NCBI GenBank assembly: GCA_902495525.1
Contig: CABUXL010000006.1
Span: 4,580-68,579, forward strand
Direction of reading: 5' to 3'
DNA: 64,000 nt
From: an uncultured Collinsella sp.
GTDB taxonomy: Bacteria; Actinomycetota; Coriobacteriia; Coriobacteriales; Coriobacteriaceae
The translations under genes and the position numbers were made by a program. Numbering within the stretch: position 1 is the stretch's first letter; each line of letters opens with the position of its first letter. Of this stretch, positions 24,252 through 32,322 are shown one piece after another. Below the pieces are notes generated by a model that was not told the origin of the DNA, did not search any database, and was given only the letters and a program-made list of their open reading frames with translations.

Positions 24252-27200
24252 ATGCCCACCACCTCAACCGACCCGCGCGCCGCAGCCGCTGCACTGCTGG
24301 TGCCCGGCACTACCTGCCACGGCTTTGCCGTCGAGCGCCGCGAGACCGTGCCCGAGCTCGACTCGGACGCTTACGTGCTGCGACACACTGCCTCGGGCGC
24401 TCGTCTGCTGTACCTGGCGTGCGACGACGAAAACAAGGCCTTTGCCATTGGCTTTAAGACGCCGCCGGCCGATTCCACCGGCGTGTTCCATATTCTTGAG
24501 CACTCGGTGCTGTGCGGATCGGCCAAGTTTCCCGTCAAGGAGCCGTTTGTCGACCTGATCAAGAGCTCCATGCAGACGTTCCTCAACGCCATGACCTACC
24601 CCGACAAGACCATCTACCCCGTTGCCACCACCAACGAGCAGGATCTGTACAACCTGATGGACGTGTACCTGGACGCGGTGTTCAACCCGGCCATCTATAC
24701 CAAGCCCACCATTTTTGAGCAGGAGGGCTGGCACTACGAACTGGACCTGCCGGAGGGCGACGGCGACAGCAGCGCCGCGAGCCTGCACGAGGGCACGCTG
24801 CGTTATAACGGCGTGGTGTTCAACGAGATGAAGGGCGCGCTGTCCGATCCCATGAGCGTGCTGGACGATGCCGTCAACGCCGCGCTCTATCCCGACACCG
24901 CCTATGCGCACGAGAGCGGCGGCGACCCGCGCGCGATTCCCGCGCTCACCTACGAGCAGTTCCTGGACACGCACGCGCGACACTACAATCCCTCCAACTC
25001 CTACATCACGCTCTACGGCGACCTGGACGTGGACCGCGCACTGGCCTTTTTGGACGAGCGCTATCTGTCGCAGCCGAGTGCCGCGAGCCGCCGCATGGAC
25101 GCTGCCGTTGCCGCCGGCGAGGACCCGTCCACGCTGGCGCCCAATCCGTTGGACGCGCAGGCGCCCGTGACCTGCGAGTACAAGCGCATCGAGATGGCCA
25201 CCACACCCGAGAACGCCCTGGTGGGCCTGGGCCTTGTGCTGGGCAGCGCGCTCGACCGCAAGCGCACGATCGCGGCGGATATCCTGTTCGAGGCGCTGCT
25301 GGGCTCCAACGAAGCGCCGGTTAAGAAGGCCATTCTGGCCGCCGGCCTGGGCGGCAACGTGGTGAGCTACACCGCGGCCGAGAGCCTGCAGCCCTACGAG
25401 CTCATCATGCTGCAAAACGCACAGCCCGGTGTGGCGCGCGAGCTGCGTCGCGTGTTCCAGGACGCCTGCCGCGACCTGTGCGAGCACGGAGTTCCGCGCG
25501 AGCGTCTGGAAGCCATCATCAGCAGCAACGAGTACGACCTGCGCCAGCGTGACTATGGCATCGCCGACGGCGTGGCCATTGCGTGCGACGCGCTGAGCAC
25601 CTGGCTCTACGATGACGACGCCGCGACGCTGGCGCTCAAGTACGGCCCGGTGTACGAGGAGCTGCGTAGCGAGCTGGACGGCAGCTATTTTGAGGACCTG
25701 CTGCGCGAGCTGGTGCTGGAAAACGACCACATGGCACTGGTCGAGCTGGTGCCGGTGGACGCCGCCGAGGGTTCGGAGGGTGCCGAGGCCGCCGAGCTGG
25801 CAGCCAAGCGCGATGCCATGACCGATGCCGAGCTGACCGACGTGGTCGAGCGCACGGCCGCGCTGCGTGCCGCGCAGGAGGCGGAAGACACACCCGAGGC
25901 CAAGGCCACGCTGCCGCGCCTGCGCGTGTCCGACATTGGCGAGGCGCGCCCCGAGCCGCCACTGATCGTGGACACGACCGTGCCCATCCCCTGCCTGCGC
26001 CACGGCATCCCCACCAACCGTCTGGCCTACGCCATGCAGTATTTCGACCTGAACTGCGTCGCGTTTGAGGACCTGCCCTATGTGACACTGCTCTGCCGCC
26101 TGCTTAAGCAGCTGCCCACGCGCGAGCACTCGGCCGAGGAACTCGACAACTTGCTCGCTGGCAAGCTCGGCTTTTTGAGCTTTACGACCGAGGTCATGAC
26201 GCAGCCCGAAGTGGACGGCGTGCGCCCCTACCTGCTGGTGAGCGCCGGCGCCCTGTCCGAGAAGATCGATGCGCTGGCGAGTCTGCCGCGCGAGGTATGG
26301 TCGAGCACGCTTTTGGCAGATGCCGACGCCGACCGCGTGCGCGACGTGCTCACACAGATTCGCATTGGGCTTGAGCAGGGCTTTATCAACAACGGCCACT
26401 CGGCGGCGCTCGGTCGCGCGATGAGCTACAGCTCGCCTTCGGCCGTGGTGCGCGAGCAGCTTTCGGGCGTGGACTTCTATCTGTTCCTGCGCGACCTGCT
26501 CGACCACTTTGACGAGCGCGTGAACGGGTTGCGTACCAAGCTTGCCGAGCTGGCAGGCCGCATCTTTGTGGCCGATGGCTGCCTGGCGAGCTTTACCGGC
26601 AGCGACGAGGACTTTAACGCATACTGGGCCGCCGCGGGCGACCTGGAGCTGGGCGCTGGCGACGGCGCCGATGCCGGCCGCAACGCGCTCGTGGTGCCGA
26701 CGCCGTGCGACCGCCACGAGGCCTTTGTCATCCCCAGCGACATCTGTTTTGCGGCAAGCGCGTGCGACCCGCGTCGCTTGGGCATCGACGTGACGGGCGC
26801 CTGGGCGGTTGCCGCCAACGCGCTCTCCTACGACTATCTGTGGAACGAGATCCGCGTTAAGGGCGGCGCGTACGGCTGCGGATTCCGCGCGGCCGGCGAG
26901 CGTCAGGCGGCGTTCTACACCTACCGCGACCCGGCAATCGACCCCTCGATTGAGCGCGTGGCGCGCGCGGGCGAATGGCTCGACAGCTTTGATCCCGACG
27001 AGGCCGCCTTTGAGGGCTTTATCGTGAGCTGCGTGAGCGGCATGGACGCGCCGGTGAAGCCGTACGCGCTCACCAAGCGCCGCAACACGACCTACCTGGC
27101 CGGGCTCGATCCGCATGCGCGCGAGGAGCGCCGCGCCCAGATGCTCGCCGCCACGCCCGGTGAGCTTCGCTCGCTCGGCGCCGACGTAACGCGCATCGCA

Positions 27201-27287
27201 GCCGAGTCACCCACCTGCGTCTTTGGCGGCCGCGACGTCATCGCCAAGAGCAACGCCGGCTTCAACGTCATCGACCTGCTTGGCTAA
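24252..27287 (+). CDS. M16C zinc metallopeptidase, presequence-protease-like
   Basis: Large clamshell peptidase of 1011 residues, similar to PreP/Cym1 and bacterial insulinase-like enzymes, which degrade short unfolded peptides. The inverted zinc motif HILEH gives His80, Glu83 and His84. It is followed by LCGSAKFPVKEPFVDL and by a distal glutamate in TTNEQDLYNLMDVYLDAV. The second half carries the M16C-associated domain and the R/Y pair near the C-terminus (RVKGGAYGCGF). No signal peptide is visible, so it should be cytoplasmic. AAAGGAGAC precedes the ATG. Single gene. Confidence 0.93.
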   Translation: MPTTSTDPRAAAAALLVPGTTCHGFAVERRETVPELDSDAYVLRHTASGARLLYLACDDENKAFAIGFKTPPADSTGVFHILEHSVLCGSAKFPVKEPFVDLIKSSMQTFLNAMTYPDKTIYPVATTNEQDLYNLMDVYLDAVFNPAIYTKPTIFEQEGWHYELDLPEGDGDSSAASLHEGTLRYNGVVFNEMKGALSDPMSVLDDAVNAALYPDTAYAHESGGDPRAIPALTYEQFLDTHARHYNPSNSYITLYGDLDVDRALAFLDERYLSQPSAASRRMDAAVAAGEDPSTLAPNPLDAQAPVTCEYKRIEMATTPENALVGLGLVLGSALDRKRTIAADILFEALLGSNEAPVKKAILAAGLGGNVVSYTAAESLQPYELIMLQNAQPGVARELRRVFQDACRDLCEHGVPRERLEAIISSNEYDLRQRDYGIADGVAIACDALSTWLYDDDAATLALKYGPVYEELRSELDGSYFEDLLRELVLENDHMALVELVPVDAAEGSEGAEAAELAAKRDAMTDAELTDVVERTAALRAAQEAEDTPEAKATLPRLRVSDIGEARPEPPLIVDTTVPIPCLRHGIPTNRLAYAMQYFDLNCVAFEDLPYVTLLCRLLKQLPTREHSAEELDNLLAGKLGFLSFTTEVMTQPEVDGVRPYLLVSAGALSEKIDALASLPREVWSSTLLADADADRVRDVLTQIRIGLEQGFINNGHSAALGRAMSYSSPSAVVREQLSGVDFYLFLRDLLDHFDERVNGLRTKLAELAGRIFVADGCLASFTGSDEDFNAYWAAAGDLELGAGDGADAGRNALVVPTPCDRHEAFVIPSDICFAASACDPRRLGIDVTGAWAVAANALSYDYLWNEIRVKGGAYGCGFRAAGERQAAFYTYRDPAIDPSIERVARAGEWLDSFDPDEAAFEGFIVSCVSGMDAPVKPYALTKRRNTTYLAGLDPHAREERRAQMLAATPGELRSLGADVTRIAAESPTCVFGGRDVIAKSNAGFNVIDLLG

Positions 27288-27311
27288 CCTCACCACGCCC
27301 CCGGACGATTT

Positions 27312-27452
27312 GTCTCAATCTGTAACATCTAGACGCGAATATCGGCTCCAGATGTTACAGATCGAGACGTTCCCGAACGGCACCAGCTCTTTGTCTCAAT
27401 CTGTAACATCTAAGTCCAATTTTGCCGAGTTACTGTTACAGATCGAGACAAA
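27312..27452. repeat. Tandem pair of near-identical hairpins
   Basis: Two hairpins share the same 5' arm word GTCTCAATCTGTAACATCT. Copy 1 spans 27312-27368, copy 2 about 27390-27452. Each stem is 18-19 bp with a single A-C mismatch. The loops differ in sequence. They occupy the 330-base gap between the M16 peptidase and hicA. Confidence 0.85.
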
Positions 27453-27528
27453 CCGCCGCAGACGCCCACTCCACAGCACAGACCACCACAAAGATGCCTG
27501 TCCCCATTCTCAGTGGTGATTCGAACAC

Positions 27529-27557
27529 TTGTTCTATACGCACACATGTTCTATAGT
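27529..27557 (+). promoter_or_regulatory. Promoter of hicAB
   Basis: TTGTTC at 27529-27534 and TATAGT at 27552-27557 are spaced by 17 bases. The word TGTTCTATA repeats directly across the promoter. Confidence 0.7.
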
Positions 27558-27582
27558 AGAGGTGCTTGCAACGACCTGAAAT

Positions 27583-27603
27583 TGCAACTAGAATATAGTT
27601 GCA
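27583..27603. promoter_or_regulatory. Candidate HicB operator
   Basis: TGCAACTA and TAGTTGCA form a perfect 8-bp palindrome around a 5-base centre, just before the hicA ribosome site. Another TTGCAAC half-site lies at 27566-27572. Confidence 0.6.
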
Positions 27604-27617
27604 GAATGTGAGGCGGG

Positions 27618-27881
27618 ATGACTCGATCCGATAAACTCATCGCCCAACTGTTTAGCTGCCCTTCAACTTATCGATATGCGGATTTTTTAAAAGTCATGGC
27701 TTCATATGGCTTTGAAATGGACAGCAAAGGCAAGACATCCGGATCGCGCGTTCGCTTCTACAGGCCATCAGATGGCAGGATGTTCGTAATGCACGCGCCT
27801 CATCCATCTGACGAATTGACAGCGGGGACCATTCGAAACATCGTTCGCTTTCTGCAAGATGTCGGAGGTAGTCATGAGTAA
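27618..27881 (+). CDS. hicA: HicA-type mRNA interferase toxin
   Basis: An 87-residue double-stranded-RNA-binding-fold toxin that cleaves mRNA when free of HicB. It shows the HicA pattern STYRYADFLKVMASYGFE, then the MHAPHPSDELTAGTIRNI motif with the catalytic histidine at His62 (His59 is the alternative). GAGGCGGG lies directly before the ATG. It overlaps hicB by 8 bases, so toxin and antitoxin are translationally coupled. The length and the short C-terminal tail fit the family. Confidence 0.88.
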   Translation: MTRSDKLIAQLFSCPSTYRYADFLKVMASYGFEMDSKGKTSGSRVRFYRPSDGRMFVMHAPHPSDELTAGTIRNIVRFLQDVGGSHE

Positions 27882-28203
27882 CGTTTTGGCATACAAAGGT
27901 TATTTCGCCCCGGTCGAGTTCAATGCCGAACAGCATGTGCTAACAGGTATGGTCGCCGGCATTAGGGACGCAATCGTATTTGAAGGCTTCACGGCTGAAG
28001 AAGTGGAGCAATGCTTCCACGACGCCGTCGACGATTACCTTGAGTTTTGCGCCGAGAAGGGCAAGGAACCCGAGCGGGCTTTTAAGGGCTCGTTCAACGT
28101 AAGAACGGGCTCTGAGCTCCACAAGCAAGCAGCGCTGGCAGCGGCAAAGAAGGGTGAGTCACTCAATAAGTTTGTGACTGAAGCGATCGCTGCGGCGCTG
28201 TGA
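27874..28203 (+). CDS. hicB: HicB-type antitoxin
   Basis: A 109-residue antitoxin: the partly degraded RNase-H-like HicB fold (residues 8-70, FEGFTAEEVEQCFHDAVDDYLE) followed by a ribbon-helix-helix DNA-binding tail (ELHKQAALAAAKKGESLNKF). It should neutralise HicA and repress the operon through the palindrome upstream. The ATG at 27874 is preceded by GGAGG. Toxin-first order is usual for hicAB. Confidence 0.88.
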   Translation: MSNVLAYKGYFAPVEFNAEQHVLTGMVAGIRDAIVFEGFTAEEVEQCFHDAVDDYLEFCAEKGKEPERAFKGSFNVRTGSELHKQAALAAAKKGESLNKFVTEAIAAAL

Positions 28204-28217
28204 AGCCAACGTCGAGT

Positions 28218-28254
28218 CGAAGCCGCCACACAGGGCGCCTTTGTGGCGGCTTCG
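28218..28254 (+). terminator. Hairpin terminator after hicAB
   Basis: CGAAGCCGCCACA and TGTGGCGGCTTCG form a perfect 13-bp stem, extended by ACGTCGA, ending in ACGTTT just after the hicB stop. The T-run is short, so it may be an inefficient terminator. Confidence 0.65.
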
Positions 28255-28256
28255 AC

Positions 28257-28307
28257 GTTTGCCCAGATAAAACCTGCCAAAATAAACCTGTCCCTTTTGG
28301 CAGGTTT
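28257..28307 (+). repeat. REP-like palindromic element, copy 1
   Basis: AAACCTGCCAAAA (28270-28282) and TTTTGGCAGGTTT (28295-28307) form a perfect 13-bp hairpin, preceded by GTTTGCCCAGATA. Related copies lie at 36326-36374 (inverted) and 45734-45771. It ends five bases before the ribosome site of the next gene. Confidence 0.75.
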
Positions 28308-28323
28308 GCTAGAGGAGGCTGGG

Positions 28324-28920
28324 ATGGACAAGGCTGAGTTGCGGCGGGCAATGATTGCTCGGCGCGACGATCTCGATTTGGATGTACGGGCGGCAAAGTC
28401 TGCTGATATCTGCGCGCGGCTGGTTGAGCTGCTGGGCCGCTTGGATGCCGCGGCGCCGCGCATCGTTGCCGTCTATGCCGCGATGGGTTCCGAGGCAGAC
28501 CCTGCCGCGTTTGCCGCTGCGGCCGCCGCGCGCGGCTGGCGCGTGGCCTATCCGTGCATGCTCTCGGCAACAGACGCCGTGGCTTGTGGCCAGCGCATGT
28601 GTATGCGGGCAGTTGCCGCCGACGATGCGTCCGCGGCTCCGTTTATCGCCCACCCCACGCGGGCCTTCGCGGCCACGGACATCGACAGCAACCACTTCCC
28701 TATCGTGCCTGCCGAAGCTCTCGACATGATCGTCGTGCCGCTCGTGGCCTTCGACCAAACCGGCGCGCGCCTGGGCTACGGCGGCGGTTGCTATGACCGC
28801 TATCTGCCCATGCTCTCGCCCGCATGCCAAATCATCGGCATCGCCTTTGACGAGCAGCGTGTCGACCGCGTTCCCACCGACGCTCACGACCTGCCGCTAC
28901 CCCACATCATCAGCGCCTAA
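28324..28920 (+). CDS. 5-formyltetrahydrofolate cyclo-ligase
   Basis: Converts 5-formyl-THF to 5,10-methenyl-THF with ATP in folate one-carbon metabolism. The 198-residue protein has an N-terminal basic KAELRR start and the family's nucleotide/folate motif GYGGGCYDRY at 151-160. Size is typical. GAGGAGG precedes the ATG. It is the first gene after hicAB but is separated from it by two hairpins, so it probably has separate control. Confidence 0.93.
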   Translation: MDKAELRRAMIARRDDLDLDVRAAKSADICARLVELLGRLDAAAPRIVAVYAAMGSEADPAAFAAAAAARGWRVAYPCMLSATDAVACGQRMCMRAVAADDASAAPFIAHPTRAFAATDIDSNHFPIVPAEALDMIVVPLVAFDQTGARLGYGGGCYDRYLPMLSPACQIIGIAFDEQRVDRVPTDAHDLPLPHIISA

Positions 28921-28962
28921 TCGCCGCCACATCAGCCACGGCTACAGCAGTACCATCGCAGC

Positions 28963-29889
28963 CTAGTGCTCCTCGCCGGCGCGGGCCAGGTCGTAGGGCG
29001 TGGTCTGGTAGACGTAGTAGTTGAGCCAGTTGGTGTAGAACAGCTGAGCCTGGCTGCGCCAGACGTTGCGCGGCTCGGCGGTGGGGTCGTCACCCGGAAA
29101 GTAGTGCGCCGGCACCTGAGGGTTGAGGCCGCGCTTCACGTCGCGCTCGTACTCCAGGCGCAACGTGTCGGTATCGTACTCGGGATGGCCAAAGACAAAG
29201 AAGCGATGGCTGTCGGTCGACTTGACGATGTACAGGCCCACCTCGTCGGACACGGCCACGACCTCAAGCTGCGGCTCGGCCTCCACGTCCTCGCGACGCA
29301 CATCGGTGTTGCGCGAATGTACGGCATAGAAGCGGTCGTCAAAGCCGCGGACCAGCGGGCTTTGCGGCTTCACCAGATAATGCTCGAACACGCCGCTTGC
29401 CTTTGCCGGCAGGTCATACTTCTGGATACCGTAATGATGGTACAGACCGGCCTGCGCGCCCCAACAAATGTGCAGCGTGGAGTGCACGTGCGTGGTGGAC
29501 CAATCCATGATCTGGCAGAGCTCGGGCCAGTAGTCGACCTCCTCGAACGGCATCTGCTCCACCGGCGCGCCCGTGATAATCAGGCCGTCGTAGTGGATGT
29601 CGCGGATGTCGTCGAACGTGCGATAGAACGTCTCCAGGTGGCCGGCGCTCACGTGCGTGGCCTCGTGCGTTTTCGTGCGCAGCAGGTCCACCTCCACCTG
29701 CAGCGGCGTGTTGGAGAGCTTGCGCATGATCTGCGTCTCGGTGGCGATCTTGGTGGGCATGAGGTTGAGGATGAGCACGCGCAGCGGACGGATGTCTTGG
29801 TGCAGCGCGCGGTACTCGGTCATGACAAAGATGTTCTCGCTCTCGAGCTGCGCGGCGGCAGGGAGGGCGTCGGGGATGCGAATGGGCAT
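28963..29889 (-). CDS. metA: Homoserine O-acyltransferase, predicted acetyl-CoA-specific (MetA family)
   Basis: Acylates L-homoserine for methionine synthesis. The 308-residue protein has the catalytic cysteine in HICWGAQ (Cys142), the oxyanion region, and the conserved [11 protein letters not shown] stretch. Residue 111, which decides the acyl donor in this family, is Glu in GAPVEQMPF; published work on the family links Glu111 to acetyl-CoA and Gly111 to succinyl-CoA. I therefore infer O-acetylhomoserine as the product despite the usual name succinyltransferase. AAGGAG precedes the ATG. No SAM riboswitch is visible upstream. Confidence 0.92.
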   Translation of the reverse strand: MPIRIPDALPAAAQLESENIFVMTEYRALHQDIRPLRVLILNLMPTKIATETQIMRKLSNTPLQVEVDLLRTKTHEATHVSAGHLETFYRTFDDIRDIHYDGLIITGAPVEQMPFEEVDYWPELCQIMDWSTTHVHSTLHICWGAQAGLYHHYGIQKYDLPAKASGVFEHYLVKPQSPLVRGFDDRFYAVHSRNTDVRREDVEAEPQLEVVAVSDEVGLYIVKSTDSHRFFVFGHPEYDTDTLRLEYERDVKRGLNPQVPAHYFPGDDPTAEPRNVWRSQAQLFYTNWLNYYVYQTTPYDLARAGEEH

Positions 29890-30099
29890 GGATGCTCCTT
29901 ACGAGTCAGTTGCAGCTATGGTACAACGAGCGGCCCCATCCGCGCGAGCATATCGCCCAGCGATGCCGTCAGCGGCCCAAATCACTCCAAAAGTAGAGAT
30001 TAAGGCATGCCCAAAAATCTATGGCGCTTTAGCCTAGCAAAGTGGCAGCAGGACGTTACAATGGTTCGACGCGAAAAACTCGGCCGAAAGGATACATAT

Positions 30100-31077
30100 A
30101 TGTACCAGACGCGTAAGATCGGTGTGGTCGGCCAGGGCCACGTAGGAGCACATGTTGCCAACAGTCTGCTCATGCAGGGCATTGCCGATGAGCTGTACCT
30201 GTGCGATATCAACCAGGCCAAGGTGACGTCCGAGGTCCAGGACCTGCGCGACTCCCTTTCGTTTGTCCCGTACAACACCAAGATCGTCAACTGCTACGAC
30301 CACTACGAGGAGCTTGCCTGCTGCGACGTCATCGTCAACGCTGCCGGCAAGGTCGCGCTGGCCGCCGGCAACCGCGACGGCGAGCTGTTCTTTACCACCG
30401 ACGCCGCCCGCTCCTTTGCCAAGCGCATCGTCGACGCCGGCTTTGACGGCATCTTCGTGAGCATCTCCAACCCCTGCGACGTCGTGTGCACCGAGCTGTG
30501 GCACCTGACCGGCTACGATCCCAAGAAGATCATCGGCTCGGGCTGCGGTCTGGACTCCGCCCGCTTGCGCACCGAGATCTCCAAGAAGGTCGGCGTGAGC
30601 CCCAAGTCCATCGACGCCTACATGATCGGCGAGCACGGCTTTAGCCAGCTGGCCGCCTTTAAGGCCGCAACCATCGCCGGCAAGAGCCTCAACGAACTTC
30701 AGGCCGAGAACCCTGACAAGTACGCCTTCGACCACATGGAGGTCGAAGAGCTCGCACGCAAGGGCGGCTACGTAACTTACCAGGGCAAGCAGTGCACCGA
30801 GTACGCTGTCGCCAACTCCGCCGCGCGCGTCTGCGCCGCCGTGCTGCACAACGAGCACGCCGTGCTTTCCGCCTCCACGCTCATGACCGGCCAGTATGGC
30901 GAGGAGGGCATCTTCACCTCTCTGCCGTGCGTGATCGGTGCCGAGGGCGTCGAGGAGGTCTACACGCTCGACCTGTCCGAGCACGAGCTCGAGGGCTTCC
31001 ACAAGAGCTGCCAGCACATCCGCGACAACATCGCCCAGCTCGACTGGTGGGAAGCCGAGGCATACGACGCCAAGTAA
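30100..31077 (+). CDS. L-2-hydroxyacid dehydrogenase (lactate/hydroxyisocaproate type)
   Basis: NAD-dependent dehydrogenase of the LDH/MDH family, 325 residues. It has the Rossmann motif GQGHVGAHV at 11-19, catalytic His179 in IGEHG, Arg155 in DSARL and the SNPCDVV segment. The substrate loop reads GNRDGEL instead of the canonical lactate-dehydrogenase loop, and EELARKGG downstream resembles L-2-hydroxyisocaproate dehydrogenase. A branched-chain 2-ketoacid substrate is therefore as likely as pyruvate. AAAGGA precedes the ATG; a strong terminator follows. Confidence 0.85.
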   Translation: MYQTRKIGVVGQGHVGAHVANSLLMQGIADELYLCDINQAKVTSEVQDLRDSLSFVPYNTKIVNCYDHYEELACCDVIVNAAGKVALAAGNRDGELFFTTDAARSFAKRIVDAGFDGIFVSISNPCDVVCTELWHLTGYDPKKIIGSGCGLDSARLRTEISKKVGVSPKSIDAYMIGEHGFSQLAAFKAATIAGKSLNELQAENPDKYAFDHMEVEELARKGGYVTYQGKQCTEYAVANSAARVCAAVLHNEHAVLSASTLMTGQYGEEGIFTSLPCVIGAEGVEEVYTLDLSEHELEGFHKSCQHIRDNIAQLDWWEAEAYDAK

Positions 31078-31121
31078 GCGTCGGTTGCCGCGACACCTCG
31101 CTCATACGGACGCCATGCAAA

Positions 31122-31160
31122 GCGGGCCGTGCCGGAAATTCCCGGCACGGCCCGCTTTTT
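31122..31160 (+). terminator. Terminator of the hydroxyacid dehydrogenase gene
   Basis: A perfect 14-15-bp GC-rich stem (GCGGGCCGTGCCGG with its complement) around AAATT is followed by TTTTT. Confidence 0.95.
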
Positions 31161-31209
31161 GACTCACACGACACGCTTGCGAATCGAAGGTGAATACTTT
31201 TCCCGGTAC

Positions 31210-32178
31210 CTAGTACTGCTCGATGCCCATGTAGCGACGAACCTCGGGGCTGTGGTCAAACACCTTGCCGCGGGCAGCACGCAGCTCGCAGCTCATCGCG
31301 TAGAAGAAGATCGGCTCCAGGTACGAACGCACGCTGGCAGGCACTTCACCCACGCCGTACTCGAGCGCATCGAGCACCATGACGGTATCGGTGTGCGTGT
31401 TGAGGAACGCAAGAGCGCGCTCCTCCATGGGGCGGCACTCGCCCGATCCGAGCTGCACAAAGTAGAACACGCCGGGCTCGGTGGCTTCGAACGGGCCGTG
31501 GAAGTACTCGCCGGAGTGGATGTAGCAGCAGTGCTGCCACTGCATCTCCATGAGCGAGCAAATCGCCATGGCATAGGTCTGGCTAAAGTTGGGACCGGAG
31601 CCCAGGATATAGAAGAACTTGTGCTGCTGGCAGAGCTCGGCAAAGCGGGCGCCCAGCTCGGCGTTGACCTTCTCACGGGCGGCGGGCAGTAGCGCATCCA
31701 TCTGCTTGAGGCCCTCATACATGTCGGCGAGTGACTCGTAGCCTTCCTGCTGGTCGAGCAACTCGGCGGCGATCAGAGCGCCAATGCCCTGCGGCACCTC
31801 GGCCTGCGACACGCCCTCACCCCACGGATAGACCCAGGTAGTCCACTTGCCGTTGTCGATCTTTGAGCCCTCGCAGTCGGTAAGGGCAATGACCTCGGCA
31901 CCGGCGGCCAGCGCCATCTCGCAGCCGTCGACGACCTCCTGCGTGTTGCCGCTGTGGCTGCAGGCGATGACGAGCGACTTCTCGCCAAGACTCTTGGGAG
32001 CCATCAGGCAAAACTCGCGTGCCGTGTAGACCGTCGAGGTAAACGTGGTGCCCTCACGCTTGAGCAGCTCGTTGGCCGGCATGAGATCGATCATCGAACC
32101 GCCGCAAGCGATCCAAAAGACGTTCTCGATCTTGCCCTTGCGCTCGATGATTTCCTGAACCAGATCATGTGCGTTCAT
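31210..32178 (-). CDS. SIS-domain sugar-amine-6-phosphate deglycase 1 (FrlB/Gfr-type)
   Basis: A 322-residue protein with two SIS domains, related to GlmS isomerase domains and to FrlB/GfrE/GfrF, which cleave fructoselysine- or glucoselysine-6-phosphate to sugar phosphate and lysine. Visible motifs are the phosphosugar loop ACSHSGNT (about 73-80), QQEGYESLADM, the active-site segment GEYFHGPFEA and the C-terminal RRYMGIEQY. Paralogues lie at 38533-39516 and 43814-44806, sharing (Q)TEGY, (E/D)(Y/F)FHGPFE and RRYM. It follows a GntR regulator, with direct-repeat operators in between. Exact substrate unknown. Confidence 0.82.
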   Translation of the reverse strand: MNAHDLVQEIIERKGKIENVFWIACGGSMIDLMPANELLKREGTTFTSTVYTAREFCLMAPKSLGEKSLVIACSHSGNTQEVVDGCEMALAAGAEVIALTDCEGSKIDNGKWTTWVYPWGEGVSQAEVPQGIGALIAAELLDQQEGYESLADMYEGLKQMDALLPAAREKVNAELGARFAELCQQHKFFYILGSGPNFSQTYAMAICSLMEMQWQHCCYIHSGEYFHGPFEATEPGVFYFVQLGSGECRPMEERALAFLNTHTDTVMVLDALEYGVGEVPASVRSYLEPIFFYAMSCELRAARGKVFDHSPEVRRYMGIEQY

Positions 32179-32234
32179 GCTGATGCTCCTCCTTGTGGGG
32201 CGGCTTTGAACGACGACAGCTCGTACCTGCTGTC

Positions 32235-32315
32235 GTTCTATGTTGTCCTATTTATAGCACGTGTAACAACGCCCGTGAAGTCATCTCAGCAAATTTGTTC
32301 TATGTTGTTCTATCT
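32235..32315. promoter_or_regulatory. Promoter and candidate GntR operator of SIS gene 1
   Basis: The word GTTCTATGTTGTYCTAT occurs at 32235-32251 and 32297-32313, the same way round and 62 bases apart. On the minus strand TTCACG (32274-32279) and TATAAA (32251-32256) are spaced by 17 bases, so one repeat overlaps the start region. The adjacent GntR protein is the likely binder. Confidence 0.6.
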
Positions 32316-32322
32316 GTGGACG

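Noticed and set aside
24264..27116. A 950-codon open frame antisense to the M16 peptidase
   Set aside because: The plus-strand frame has the zinc motif and family length; the antisense frame shows only low-complexity shadow composition.
27312..27452. Two-repeat CRISPR or attC site
   Set aside because: The units are self-complementary hairpins in tandem; there are no cas genes or integron integrase, and attC core sites are not evident.
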